Shown here: positions 23,498-31,020 of the stretch, piece by piece | Layout: every line of letters begins with the position of its first letter | Position numbering within the stretch: position 1 is the stretch's first letter | Assembly (NCBI RefSeq): GCF_018283455.1 | Contig: NZ_JAAMTH010000001.1 | Span: forward strand, 2,585,501-2,649,500 | Reading direction: 5' to 3' | Source of the DNA: Planococcus sp. MSAK28401 | Lineage (GTDB): Bacteria > Bacillota > Bacilli > Bacillales_A > Planococcaceae | Length of the DNA: 64,000 bases | The notes under the pieces: generated by a model | Told to the model about the DNA's origin: nothing | Databases searched by the model: none | What the model saw: only the letters and a program-made list of their open reading frames with translations | Translations under genes and position numbers: made by a program

Positions 23498-24112
23498 ATG
23501 TATATCCCGAAATACTATAAAGTGAATGACCCGGAAGAGATTCGCGAGTTTATCGAAGCCCATTCATTCGGTACGATTATTACCGCTGGCAAAGGCCGAC
23601 CGCTTGCGACGCATTTGCCTTTCCAACTGAAAAAAGAACAAGACGGATATGTGCTGCGCGGGCACTTTGCACGCGGCAATCCGCAATGGCATACAATTGA
23701 AGACGCGGGTGAAGTATTGGTGACGTTCCAAGGGCCGCATTCCTACATCACCTCTTCCTGGTACGAGGAAAAAGACATTCCGACATGGAATTACCAAGCA
23801 GCGCATGTGTACGGCACGGGCCGTTTGCTGTCGGAAGATGAACTGCGAGAAGATTTGGTGACCTTGCTCGAGAAGCACGAACAACATCGCGACGAGCCGG
23901 TTCTGTGGGACACCCTCCCGACCGAGCTGCTCAAAAAAGATATTAAAGGCATCGTCGGGTTCAAGATCCACATCACCGATATCCAAGCTGCATTTAAGCT
24001 AAGCCAGAATCAGTCGCCTGAAGACTATCAGCATGTCGTTGATGGCTTGCGCAAAGAGAATGACCCTTTGTCTGAAGAAGTCGCAGACGTCATGGACAAA
24101 AGGCGTCCCTAG
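23498..24112 (+). CDS. paiB: PaiB, FMN-binding negative transcriptional regulator
   Basis: A 204-aa protein of the PaiB family (FMN-binding split barrel): MYIPKYYKVNDPEEIREFIE, then ATHLPFQL and GHFARGNPQW, GPHSYITSSWY and TWNYQAAHVYG are signatures. In Bacillus subtilis PaiB with PaiA represses sporulation and degradative-enzyme genes. It follows paiA by 24 bp with AAGGAGG before the ATG, so the operon marR-paiA-paiB is clear. Confidence 0.9.
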   Translation: MYIPKYYKVNDPEEIREFIEAHSFGTIITAGKGRPLATHLPFQLKKEQDGYVLRGHFARGNPQWHTIEDAGEVLVTFQGPHSYITSSWYEEKDIPTWNYQAAHVYGTGRLLSEDELREDLVTLLEKHEQHRDEPVLWDTLPTELLKKDIKGIVGFKIHITDIQAAFKLSQNQSPEDYQHVVDGLRKENDPLSEEVADVMDKRRP

Positions 24113-24187
24113 CCATCTGACCCGTATGACTTGAAGTTCAGGCCCATTTCTTATATAACTAAAGTAATTGAATGACTAAAAAAAGTT

Positions 24188-24310
24188 TTCTAGGGTTCCG
24201 CAGCATAGCTGGGCTGGTCCGAGAGAAAACACACAGCCACCGCTGTGACACGGAGGGACAAAAGCCTGGGAGAAACTGTTTTCACACAGTTCTCCCGGGC
24301 TTTTTATTTT
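24188..24310 (+). promoter_or_regulatory. Guanidine-I (ykkC) riboswitch with terminator
   Basis: The aptamer reads CTAGGGTTCCG, then TGGTCCGAGAGAAAAC, then GACACGGAGGGACAAAAGCC and TGGGAGA, which are the conserved blocks of the ykkC type I motif that binds guanidine. A terminator stem (24263-24302, GCCTGGGAGAA with TTCTCCCGGGC) and T-run follow; guanidine binding should disrupt it. The expected targets are the SMR genes at 25009 and 25350, yet they lie 700 bp downstream beyond an oppositely oriented gene. Confidence 0.92.
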
Positions 24311-24372
24311 GAAACCCGCTGCTTTTGCGAGCGATGTTGAGAACGAATCCACACGAAATAACGCGACAAACT

Positions 24373-24402
24373 AAAAAGAACCCCTGCAGGCAGAAAGTTC
24401 TC
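24373..24402 (-). terminator. Weak terminator of the 47-aa gene
   Basis: On the minus strand GAACTTTCTGCCTGCAGGGG can fold on itself and is followed by TTCTTTTT. The stem includes G-U pairs. Confidence 0.4.
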
Positions 24403-24447
24403 GTTAATGGTCCGAGCTTTAGAAAATCCAGCACCCCGAGGTACGGT

Positions 24448-24591
24448 TCATGAGGGTTTCTCTGACTCGTTCATTCTTTTTTCAAGTTCTTTGACACGTT
24501 TGTTGTTGTTAAGTGCAGTGGTAAAGGCAATAATCGCAAAAGTAAAACCAGACATGCCGAAAATAAAGCCCATGAGTCCAAAAACTTCCAT
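24448..24591 (-). CDS. 47-aa membrane peptide with charged tail
   Basis: A 47-codon ORF with GAGGAGGG 5 nt before the ATG. It has one helix (LMGFIFGMSGFTFAIIAF) followed by a charged heptad-like tail (NNNKRVKELEKRMNESEK). It lies on the opposite strand between the guanidine riboswitch and the SMR genes, which is unusual. The architecture resembles the 42-aa peptide at 19745. Function unknown. Confidence 0.6.
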   Translation of the reverse strand: MEVFGLMGFIFGMSGFTFAIIAFTTALNNNKRVKELEKRMNESEKPS

Positions 24592-24773
24592 GCAATCCCT
24601 CCTCTGTTGACCTTAAGCAAGGCTTTTTTCGCTTATCTCTGGACCGATTGCATCGAAATTATAAAGAAACAAGCTTTATTCCACGGAAATGAAGATATTC
24701 ATTGTACCATTTCCGGTGGTATCTGGCAGATGTCGCTTCGATACCGAAACGGCTTCACTGTCTAAAAATCCAA

Positions 24774-24825
24774 CAATATTAAATAGGAGGAATTCCAATG
24801 AATCTTCAATGGGGAAAGCATTGGA
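24774..24825 (+). repeat. Duplicated SMR ribosome binding site and first codons
   Basis: AGGAGGAATTCCAATGAATC and the following TTCAATGGGGAAA (24786-24818) are repeated exactly at 24996-25028. The first copy then diverges and stops after 12 codons. It looks like a broken partial duplication of the SMR gene start. Confidence 0.7.
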
Positions 24826-25008
24826 TAAAATCATGATTTTTTACAGCAAATATGTTGAAAAACTACCTCGAATAACATACTTGGATTCGTGTTACCTTCG
24901 TTTTTTTGAATTTTATTAACCTAGATGAAAAAGCGTCCACCTGCAGCGACTTCATTAGTTGATCTACTTTTTAGTTTCTTACTTTATTTAATATTAGGAG
25001 GAATTCCA

Positions 25009-25350
25009 ATGAATCTTCAATGGGGAAAAGTATTAATCGCGGCATTATTTGAAGTGGCGTGGGTTGTGGGATTAAAGCATGCGGATTCGCTCGGCGAATG
25101 GCTGATCACGATTGTCGCAATCGCCGTCAGCTTCACTTTGCTGATCGATGCCGGAAACAAATTGCCGGTCGGCACGGTGTATGCAGTGTTCGTCGGGCTC
25201 GGGACGGCCGGGACGGTCTTGTCCGAAATCGTCTTTTTCAACGAACCTGTCAGTACCGCAAAACTGGTATTGGTCGGGATTTTACTGCTCGGTGTTATCG
25301 GCTTGAAACTCGTAACACCGGATTCAGCACCTGAAAGGAGCGAAGCGTAA
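25009..25350 (+). CDS. ykkC: SMR family guanidinium exporter subunit, YkkC-like
   Basis: A 113-aa four-helix small multidrug resistance protein ([20 protein letters not shown] holds the conserved Glu of helix 1; [20 protein letters not shown] is helix 3). In ykkC-riboswitch contexts such heterodimeric pairs export guanidinium with proton antiport. The ATG at 25009 follows AGGAGGAATTCCA. Its stop overlaps the start of the second subunit (TAATG), so the two are made in equal amounts. Confidence 0.85.
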   Translation: MNLQWGKVLIAALFEVAWVVGLKHADSLGEWLITIVAIAVSFTLLIDAGNKLPVGTVYAVFVGLGTAGTVLSEIVFFNEPVSTAKLVLVGILLLGVIGLKLVTPDSAPERSEA

Positions 25351-25664
25351 TGGCTTGGATTTCATTGATATTTGCAGGGCTTTTTGAAATGGTCGGTGTC
25401 GCGATGATCAACAAATGGCATCACGACCGAAAATGGCAGTCACTCGCGATGCTCCTCGGCGGCTTTATCGCGAGCTTCTTATTCTTGTCCGTTGCGATGG
25501 AAAGCTTGCCGATGGGAACGGCGTATGCCATCTGGACCGGCATCGGGGCATCGGGTGGCGCAATCATCGGCATGCTGTTTTACAACGAATCCAAAGACTG
25601 GCGGCGCATCCTGTTTATCGCGATGGTGCTCGGTTCAGCGGTCGGTTTGAAGCTTGTTTCTTAA
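25350..25664 (+). CDS. ykkD: SMR family guanidinium exporter subunit, YkkD-like
   Basis: A 104-aa SMR protein with four helices; helix 1 carries the conserved Glu (IFAGLFEMVGVAMINKW) and helix 3 reads MGTAYAIWTGIGASGGAIIG. It forms a two-gene unit with the preceding subunit, overlapping it by one base. Together they are expected to act as a heterodimeric guanidinium exporter. Confidence 0.85.
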   Translation: MAWISLIFAGLFEMVGVAMINKWHHDRKWQSLAMLLGGFIASFLFLSVAMESLPMGTAYAIWTGIGASGGAIIGMLFYNESKDWRRILFIAMVLGSAVGLKLVS

Positions 25665-25784
25665 TTAATATTGGCGAAATTCCTTCATATCCCCTACTAT
25701 GGAAATTAGAGATCGTTGGCAGAAACATCCTTTTTTGCCAATACACCAAGACTGGCATCATCTATTCAAAGGGAGTGGGATGGA

Positions 25785-26681
25785 ATGGATTTCAAATATA
25801 TCACGGTCGCGGGAAGCGGTGTGCTGGGTAGCCAAATCGCTTTCCAGTCTGCGTATCATGGATTCGATGTCGCGGTATACGACATCAACGATGAAGCTTT
25901 AACTCGTGCAAAAGAACGTTTCGAAGTGCTTAAAGGACATTTCAAGAAAGACTTGAAAGCGACGGATGAAGAGTTGGATGCGGCGTATAACCGCCTGTCT
26001 TTCCATACGGATTTAGGGGAAGCCGTAAAGAATGCCGATTTGCTGATTGAAGCGGTGCCTGAAGTGCTCGATATCAAAAAAGAGTTCTACACGAATTTGG
26101 CGAAAGTCGCACCGGCACAAACGGTCTTTGCGACCAATACGTCGACGATGCTGCCGAGTACGTTTGCTGAATACACAGGGCGCCCTGAGAAGTTTTTGGC
26201 GCTTCACTTCGCTAACGATATCTGGCGCAGCAATACCGCGGAAATCATGGGCCATGGCGGCACGGATGAGTCGGTCTTCAATGACGTGGTCGAGTTTTCT
26301 AAAGCGATTGGCATGGTCGCGTTGCCGCTCCAGAAAGAACAACCTGGCTATATTTTGAATACCTTGCTCGTGCCATTTTTGAACTCGGCGCAGTATTTGG
26401 TCGTCAACGGCATCGCCGATCCGCATACCGTCGACAAGACCTGGATGATCGCAACCGGTGCACCGAGAGGGCCGTTCGCAATTTTGGACGTTATCGGCAT
26501 CAACACGCCGTATCACTTGTCAGTCGCCAAAGCCAATGCCGGCGACGGAGAAGCAGCAAAAGTCGCGGAATACTTGAAAACGGAATTCCTCGACAAAGGC
26601 CGCATGGGCATCCAGAACGGCAAAGGCTTCTATGATTACCCGAACCCGCGTTATATGGATAAGGATTTTTTGAAGGAATAA
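25785..26681 (+). CDS. 3-hydroxyacyl-CoA dehydrogenase
   Basis: A 298-aa NAD-dependent dehydrogenase: N-terminal Rossmann fold with GSGVLGSQIAF, LIEAVPEVLDIKKEFY and TNTSTMLPS; the catalytic region contains ALHFANDIWRSNTAEIM; the C-terminal helical domain ends GRMGIQNGKGFYDYPNP. It oxidises 3-hydroxyacyl-CoA (3-hydroxybutyryl-CoA or an unusual variant) in fatty-acid or butanoate metabolism. The ATG at 25785 follows GGGAGTGGGATGG. No other beta-oxidation gene is adjacent. Confidence 0.88.
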   Translation: MDFKYITVAGSGVLGSQIAFQSAYHGFDVAVYDINDEALTRAKERFEVLKGHFKKDLKATDEELDAAYNRLSFHTDLGEAVKNADLLIEAVPEVLDIKKEFYTNLAKVAPAQTVFATNTSTMLPSTFAEYTGRPEKFLALHFANDIWRSNTAEIMGHGGTDESVFNDVVEFSKAIGMVALPLQKEQPGYILNTLLVPFLNSAQYLVVNGIADPHTVDKTWMIATGAPRGPFAILDVIGINTPYHLSVAKANAGDGEAAKVAEYLKTEFLDKGRMGIQNGKGFYDYPNPRYMDKDFLKE

Positions 26682-26686
26682 GATAA

Positions 26687-26741
26687 GAAAACCCGCAACG
26701 CCGTGTGCGAATGAGCACGTGGCGATGCGGGTTTTTCGTTT
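26687..26741 (+). terminator. Terminator
   Basis: AAAACCCGCA pairs with TGCGGGTTTTT around an inner GTGTGCG/CGTGGCG-type stem, followed by TTTCGTTTTC. Confidence 0.8.
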
Positions 26742-26922
26742 TCTCCTTGTTATTTCCGATAAGAGTTTGATATACATTTGTCATTTGCGCCCTCTTAGCC
26801 ATTTAATAGAATCGGCCGGGACAAGTTCATCTCTAACGTTGCCCGTCACATTTTTCTTCACAAAGCTTTGTGGAAAGGGTAAAAAGTGTAAAAGCGACAC
26901 TGAGTCCCGTCGTGTTCAGAGA
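26742..26922. other. Intergenic region with a 14-bp palindrome
   Basis: No ORF supported. CACAAAGCTTTGTG at 26859-26872 is a perfect palindrome about 50 bp after the stop of the YflT-like gene; it could be its transcript end, but no clear T-run follows. Confidence 0.3.
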
Positions 26923-27261
26923 CTATTGGTGATTATGTCGATGCTCTGCATATAGCACAATTCCTTCATTTTCAAGAATGTCATGAAATTGTTCGATTTC
27001 CGTTTGGGTTAAATTTAGTTTAGTTAATTCTTCGCGTACCGCGTCTTTCCCGGTAAACATAGACTTGAATTTGTCTGTGATGGTTTCTGTTTCGTGCGTC
27101 TGCACTTCTTCTTGGATTTCAATGGCATTAAGAATATCCGCATTTTCTGCTAAAACATGAATATCATTTTTTGTATGCCCGTGAGATTTCAATGCTTCCA
27201 CCTTTGCCTCAAGTTCCTGTTCAGTATAAGCCACTTCAAACGTATGGTTTGTCGATTTCAT
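26923..27261 (-). CDS. General stress protein, YflT/GSP17M domain
   Basis: A 112-aa cytosolic protein: FEVAYTEQELEAKVEALKSHGHTKNDIHVLAENADI is the GSP17M (heat induced stress protein YflT) pattern, followed by a charged helical tail. Members are induced by sigma-B in Bacillus. A fitting sigma-B promoter (GTTTTA, 15 bp, GGGTAA) is seen upstream at 27297-27323. Molecular function unknown. Confidence 0.82.
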   Translation of the reverse strand: MKSTNHTFEVAYTEQELEAKVEALKSHGHTKNDIHVLAENADILNAIEIQEEVQTHETETITDKFKSMFTGKDAVREELTKLNLTQTEIEQFHDILENEGIVLYAEHRHNHQ

Positions 27262-27296
27262 ACTAATCAGCCTCCGGTGTATTGTCTTACTTGTGT

Positions 27297-27323
27297 TTAC
27301 CCGTCTGCCTAAGTAGCTAAAAC
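27297..27323 (-). promoter_or_regulatory. Sigma-B-like promoter
   Basis: On the minus strand GTTTTA (27323-27318) and GGGTAA (27302-27297) are 15 bp apart, close to the sigma-B consensus GTTTAA-N13/14-GGGTAT, and lie about 40 bp before the YflT-like gene. Confidence 0.5.
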
Positions 27324-27434
27324 ATGAACCACGTTTAAAGTGCCTCTTGCAAAATGAGACAAGCTAGTTAAAAAAGCCATGCATTGTCAACTCATAGCGT
27401 ATTTTCCGGACAAAGCCTTCCCTCTGCCAATAGT

Positions 27435-28400
27435 CTATTCCATTAACTCCAAGACCTCATCTTTCGTCGGAAGCGAAGATATAGCCCCTTTTCCAGTAGT
27501 GGCCAGCGCCCCGCTCGCATTCGCAAAAGCCAGCAGTTCCTGGTGATGCTCACTTAAAATGGCTTCCAGATTGGCTGGGCCTGCATCCAGATTCAATAAT
27601 TGGTACAAGAAAGCGCCAGTGAATGCATCTCCTGCCCCAGTGGTATCTTCGACTTTCACTGAATATCCCGTGGACGAGTATTTTTGATTTTGTACGTACA
27701 GATCTGCTCCCTTAGCGCCTTTCGTTAACACCACCGCCAACACCTCCCCTGTGAACAACGAGTTAATGGCTATGGACTCGTCCACTATGCCGGTGATGAA
27801 CTCCAGTTCGTCGTCAGAAACTTTGACGATATGCGCCTTCGGAATAAATTCCTGAATGGCCTCCCGGCACTGCTTGGGGTTATCCCAAAGCGGCAGGCGC
27901 ACATTGGGGTCAAAACTGATGATGGCACCGTGCAACTTGGCTGCACCGATCGCTTTCACGTGTGCTTTTTTCATCGGGCTGTCGACTAAATCGACCGAAC
28001 CGAAATGCAGAACGTCCCCTTGCCCGAACCAGTCGGCATTCACTTCTGAGGGTTTAAGCAGTAAATCGGCGGAAGGATTCCGGTAAAACGAAAAGTCCCG
28101 TTCCCCGTCATCGCGCAGCGAAACGAAAGCCAGTCCGGTATTCGCTTCTTTTGTCCGTGGAATCTTATCGGTTTTTACTCCCACCTCGGCAAGCCGTTCC
28201 AACAGAAAATCACCAAAGGCATCTTGTCCCACTTTGGTGATCATTGAAGCCGTGCCGCCAAACTTCGCGACCGCAGCTGCCACATTGGCTGGCGCCCCTC
28301 CAGGCACTCGCGTAAAAGAATCCACATCTTTCAAGGCGATGCCTTTTTGATGGGGAATAAAATCGATTAGTACTTCGCCAATCGAGAACAAACTTCCCAT
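27435..28400 (-). CDS. scrK: Fructokinase (PfkB family)
   Basis: A 321-aa ribokinase-fold sugar kinase. The N-terminal signature GGAPANVAAAVAKFGG and the C-terminal DTTGAGDAFTGAFL (catalytic Asp, about residue 256) mark the PfkB family. It lies 32 bp downstream of the sucrose-6-phosphate hydrolase gene on the same strand, so it most likely phosphorylates the fructose released by that enzyme. No PTS sucrose transporter gene is nearby, so uptake must be encoded elsewhere. Confidence 0.88.
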   Translation of the reverse strand: MGSLFSIGEVLIDFIPHQKGIALKDVDSFTRVPGGAPANVAAAVAKFGGTASMITKVGQDAFGDFLLERLAEVGVKTDKIPRTKEANTGLAFVSLRDDGERDFSFYRNPSADLLLKPSEVNADWFGQGDVLHFGSVDLVDSPMKKAHVKAIGAAKLHGAIISFDPNVRLPLWDNPKQCREAIQEFIPKAHIVKVSDDELEFITGIVDESIAINSLFTGEVLAVVLTKGAKGADLYVQNQKYSSTGYSVKVEDTTGAGDAFTGAFLYQLLNLDAGPANLEAILSEHHQELLAFANASGALATTGKGAISSLPTKDEVLELME

Positions 28401-28432
28401 TCGGCACCTCCCCCTTTTTCAACTTTCATTTC

Positions 28433-29911
28433 TCAGTAGTCCCACTTCACTGCTTTGAACGCTGCCTGGCCGCCGGTCGCAAAAAACCGAATTTCCTGGC
28501 TTCGGATATCCGGGAAAATCCGTGCGGTAAACACTTCTTCCCCGTCGTTCACAAAGATCTCGACGGATGATGAATCGACAAACAGATGGAACTTGTACAC
28601 ATCCCCGTCCATCCGGCATTTGCGTTCGGTTCCATGCTTGCTGCCAATCACTTTGCCCGATAATGCGCGGTCCATGATGACTTTCCCTTGGACTGCATCG
28701 AATTTAATCACCGTTTTTTCTTCCTCACTCGCACGGAATTCAATGCCGTATTCCAAGGCGTCCCCTCGTTCAAACTCACAAATTAGCTCATACGTGACTC
28801 CAGAGAATCCTTCAATCACTTTGTTTTCATCCAAAAGTTCCCCTTGTGCTTCGGTTTTAGCCTTGCGTAGTGATTGAAGTTCCGGAATCGGCGTTTGAAT
28901 GATTTTCCCGTCCCGAAGCGATAATTCCCGAAGGATGGTCAAGCAGTTGGCCCATCCATTGATGTCGGTAGGATATTCAATTTCGGGCAGACCCATCCAG
29001 GCAACCATAAGCCGCCTGCCGCTCGGATCTTTCATTGTATGCGGTGCGTAAAAATCGAACCCTCTATCCAATTCGATAAAGCCCCCGTGAGTCAATTCCC
29101 GGCGTGCTAAATCGATTTTCTCGCCGAGCACATAACCGGCCTGGTAGATGTTTTGATAAAGATCCCCTTCTGGCTCGAGTCCTTGAGGAGAAAAAATCAA
29201 GATGCCCCGGTCTTCCATTTCAAAATAATCCGGGCATTCCCACATAAAACCGAAATTATCTAAATTGGTAGCGAGTTCTCCTTCAAACTTCCATTCCAGC
29301 AAGTCTGTCGAACTCAGTAAACAAACAGCCCCTGTCTCATCGGCTCGCTGGGCGCCGATGACCGCGTAATACCGGTCTTCCACTTTCCATAATTTCGGAT
29401 CGCGGAAATGCTCGGTATACCCATCTGGCACTTTATCGAGCACGGATTTTTTCGACTTGATGATATTTCCATCATCGTCCATCTGCGCGATGCACAGGTA
29501 AGGATGTCTTACGAGATTCTCATCCCGTGTATTTCCGGTGTACAACAAGTATAATTTTCCGTCATGTTCCACAGCACTACCCGAATATGCCCCGTGGCTG
29601 TCAAAATACTCGTCCGGCTTGATCGCGATTCCGACATTCTCCCAGTTGACTAGGTCTGTCGATTTGGTGTGGTACCAATACTTCAAGCCATGAAACGGCC
29701 CGAGCGGATGCCATTGATAATATAAATGATATTCCCCGTTGTAAAAACAGAAACCGTTCGGATCGTTGAGAAGCCCAGAAACCGGTTGGATATGGAAGGT
29801 TTGCCGCCACGTACAGCTATTGACCCTTAAAATCAAATTATCTATATCTTCTTGGCTGATCTGATCGAGCCGAATGTAACTTTTCCCCCGCGGTAACTCC
29901 ATTTTTGTCAT
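28433..29911 (-). CDS. scrB: Sucrose-6-phosphate hydrolase (GH32)
   Basis: A 492-aa glycoside hydrolase family 32 enzyme. The nucleophile is in SGLLNDPNGF, the transition-state Asp in FRDPKLW and the acid/base Glu in WECPDYF; the C-terminal beta-sandwich (SSSVEIFVNDGE) is present. It cleaves sucrose-6-phosphate to glucose-6-phosphate and fructose. The ATG at 29911 has AAAGGAGA 8 nt upstream; an ATG 9 bp earlier abuts that site. A cre site 123 bp upstream implies CcpA catabolite control. Operon with the fructokinase. Confidence 0.9.
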   Translation of the reverse strand: MTKMELPRGKSYIRLDQISQEDIDNLILRVNSCTWRQTFHIQPVSGLLNDPNGFCFYNGEYHLYYQWHPLGPFHGLKYWYHTKSTDLVNWENVGIAIKPDEYFDSHGAYSGSAVEHDGKLYLLYTGNTRDENLVRHPYLCIAQMDDDGNIIKSKKSVLDKVPDGYTEHFRDPKLWKVEDRYYAVIGAQRADETGAVCLLSSTDLLEWKFEGELATNLDNFGFMWECPDYFEMEDRGILIFSPQGLEPEGDLYQNIYQAGYVLGEKIDLARRELTHGGFIELDRGFDFYAPHTMKDPSGRRLMVAWMGLPEIEYPTDINGWANCLTILRELSLRDGKIIQTPIPELQSLRKAKTEAQGELLDENKVIEGFSGVTYELICEFERGDALEYGIEFRASEEEKTVIKFDAVQGKVIMDRALSGKVIGSKHGTERKCRMDGDVYKFHLFVDSSSVEIFVNDGEEVFTARIFPDIRSQEIRFFATGGQAAFKAVKWDY

Positions 29912-30033
29912 TTCTCTCATTCTCCTTTTAATAAAAGCAGAATTTTATATTGTACACAGCTAAAAAAATTTCCTTGCAGCAACCCCCTTTCCATAATCGA
30001 AATCCTTGGATGGCATCAGTTAATCCACCATTT

Positions 30034-30049
30034 ATGAAAGCGTTTTCTT
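30034..30049. promoter_or_regulatory. cre site (CcpA operator)
   Basis: ATGAAAGCGTTTTCTT fits the Bacillus cre consensus WTGNAANCGNWNNCW. It lies upstream of scrB. Confidence 0.75.
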
Positions 30050-30417
30050 AAATGGATTGTACTACCTTTAGGATATATTTTCAAAGCCTCACACTTAAAA
30101 AGTCTGATATTTCTGCTAATTTATGAAAAGATTGTGTCTGCCGTTTTATAGGGTGCCTTAGTCATCTGTCACGTCAAAATTGCTAATGCATTATCATCCA
30201 TAAAAATGTAGAAACACTAACGCTAATACACTATCCAGTCGGGAGAAAGATCCTTTTCAATCGCTTCCACTACATCTAAAAACGGATGTAATTCACTTCT
30301 GAATCGGTTGTATTCACCATCAATAATATTTGAAGTTATTGTTTACGGAATACTATAACTATTCTTCGATCTAGCTGTTATATTTAATTAATAATGAATG
30401 GGAACGGGGAGAAAAAG
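30050..30417. other. AT-rich intergenic region with a possible gene remnant
   Basis: This is the left edge of the AT-rich tract. The minus strand from about 30350 to a stop at 30223 is open and reads protein-like (NIIDGEYNRFRSELHPFLDV, then EAIEKDLSPDWIVY) but has no start codon, so it may be a C-terminal gene fragment. Nothing else was found. Confidence 0.35.
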
Positions 30418-30861
30418 ATGCAGCCAACCACAATCATTGAAATAATCTTTATTCTAGTAGGGACTGGATTGCTGACTTTGGTAGCCTACTTTCTGAAAAA
30501 GCCATTAAAAATGCTAGTTTTATCAGCAGCAGGTCTTATTCTAATCAGTTCAATAATTTTTTATTCCGTACATCCTTTTATAGTTGAGAGCCAAACAAAT
30601 AATGCCATTCAGCAATTAGATGCTCACTTAACTACTACATTTAAAGCCGACTCTTGGGAAATTTCTGATACAGACGACTACGAAATCAAGAAAGTAAAAT
30701 TTTTGCATGTCATTTTTGATAACGAACCAACAATAGTCTATGAATATCAAATTACTGAATCAACTATAAAACAAGTACGTTTCTGGGGTGCTGAAACTGG
30801 AGATGATGCTGAAATTTTATTAGACAAAGGGAGAGCGCCTCAACATATTGAACAACAATAG
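30418..30861 (+). CDS. Membrane protein, unknown function
   Basis: A 147-aa protein with two N-terminal helices (IIEIIFILVGTGLLTLVAYFL and MLVLSAAGLILISSIIFYSV) and an extracytoplasmic domain (HLTTTFKADSWEISDTDDYE, TIVYEYQITESTIKQVRFWG). The ATG at 30418 follows GGGGAGAAAA. No family recognised. Confidence 0.65.
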   Translation: MQPTTIIEIIFILVGTGLLTLVAYFLKKPLKMLVLSAAGLILISSIIFYSVHPFIVESQTNNAIQQLDAHLTTTFKADSWEISDTDDYEIKKVKFLHVIFDNEPTIVYEYQITESTIKQVRFWGAETGDDAEILLDKGRAPQHIEQQ

Positions 30862-31020
30862 CATCAAAGCGCCGAATGCAACCTAACTATTTTCATTCCC
30901 CTTCACTCTCTATACTCTGCTGAACTAGGCTTTAGGGAGTTTTGATTCTTTGATGTTCGAAATGCCGATAAACGGAAGGATAATCAGTCCAGCTAATTGA
31001 ATCCAAGTAAGCACCCAATT

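Noticed and set aside
22970..23563. A 197-codon minus-strand frame over paiA.
   Set aside because: Antisense shadow of a clear paiA gene.
24680..24760. A second riboswitch between the guanidine aptamer and the SMR genes, based on GGAAATG/CATTTCC and GGTATC/GATACC pairs.
   Set aside because: Short stems only, no conserved core of a known class, and no terminator or ribosome-site masking.
26859..26872. The palindrome CACAAAGCTTTGTG as an operator.
   Set aside because: It lies downstream of the YflT-like gene with no promoter in either direction, so an operator role is not supported.
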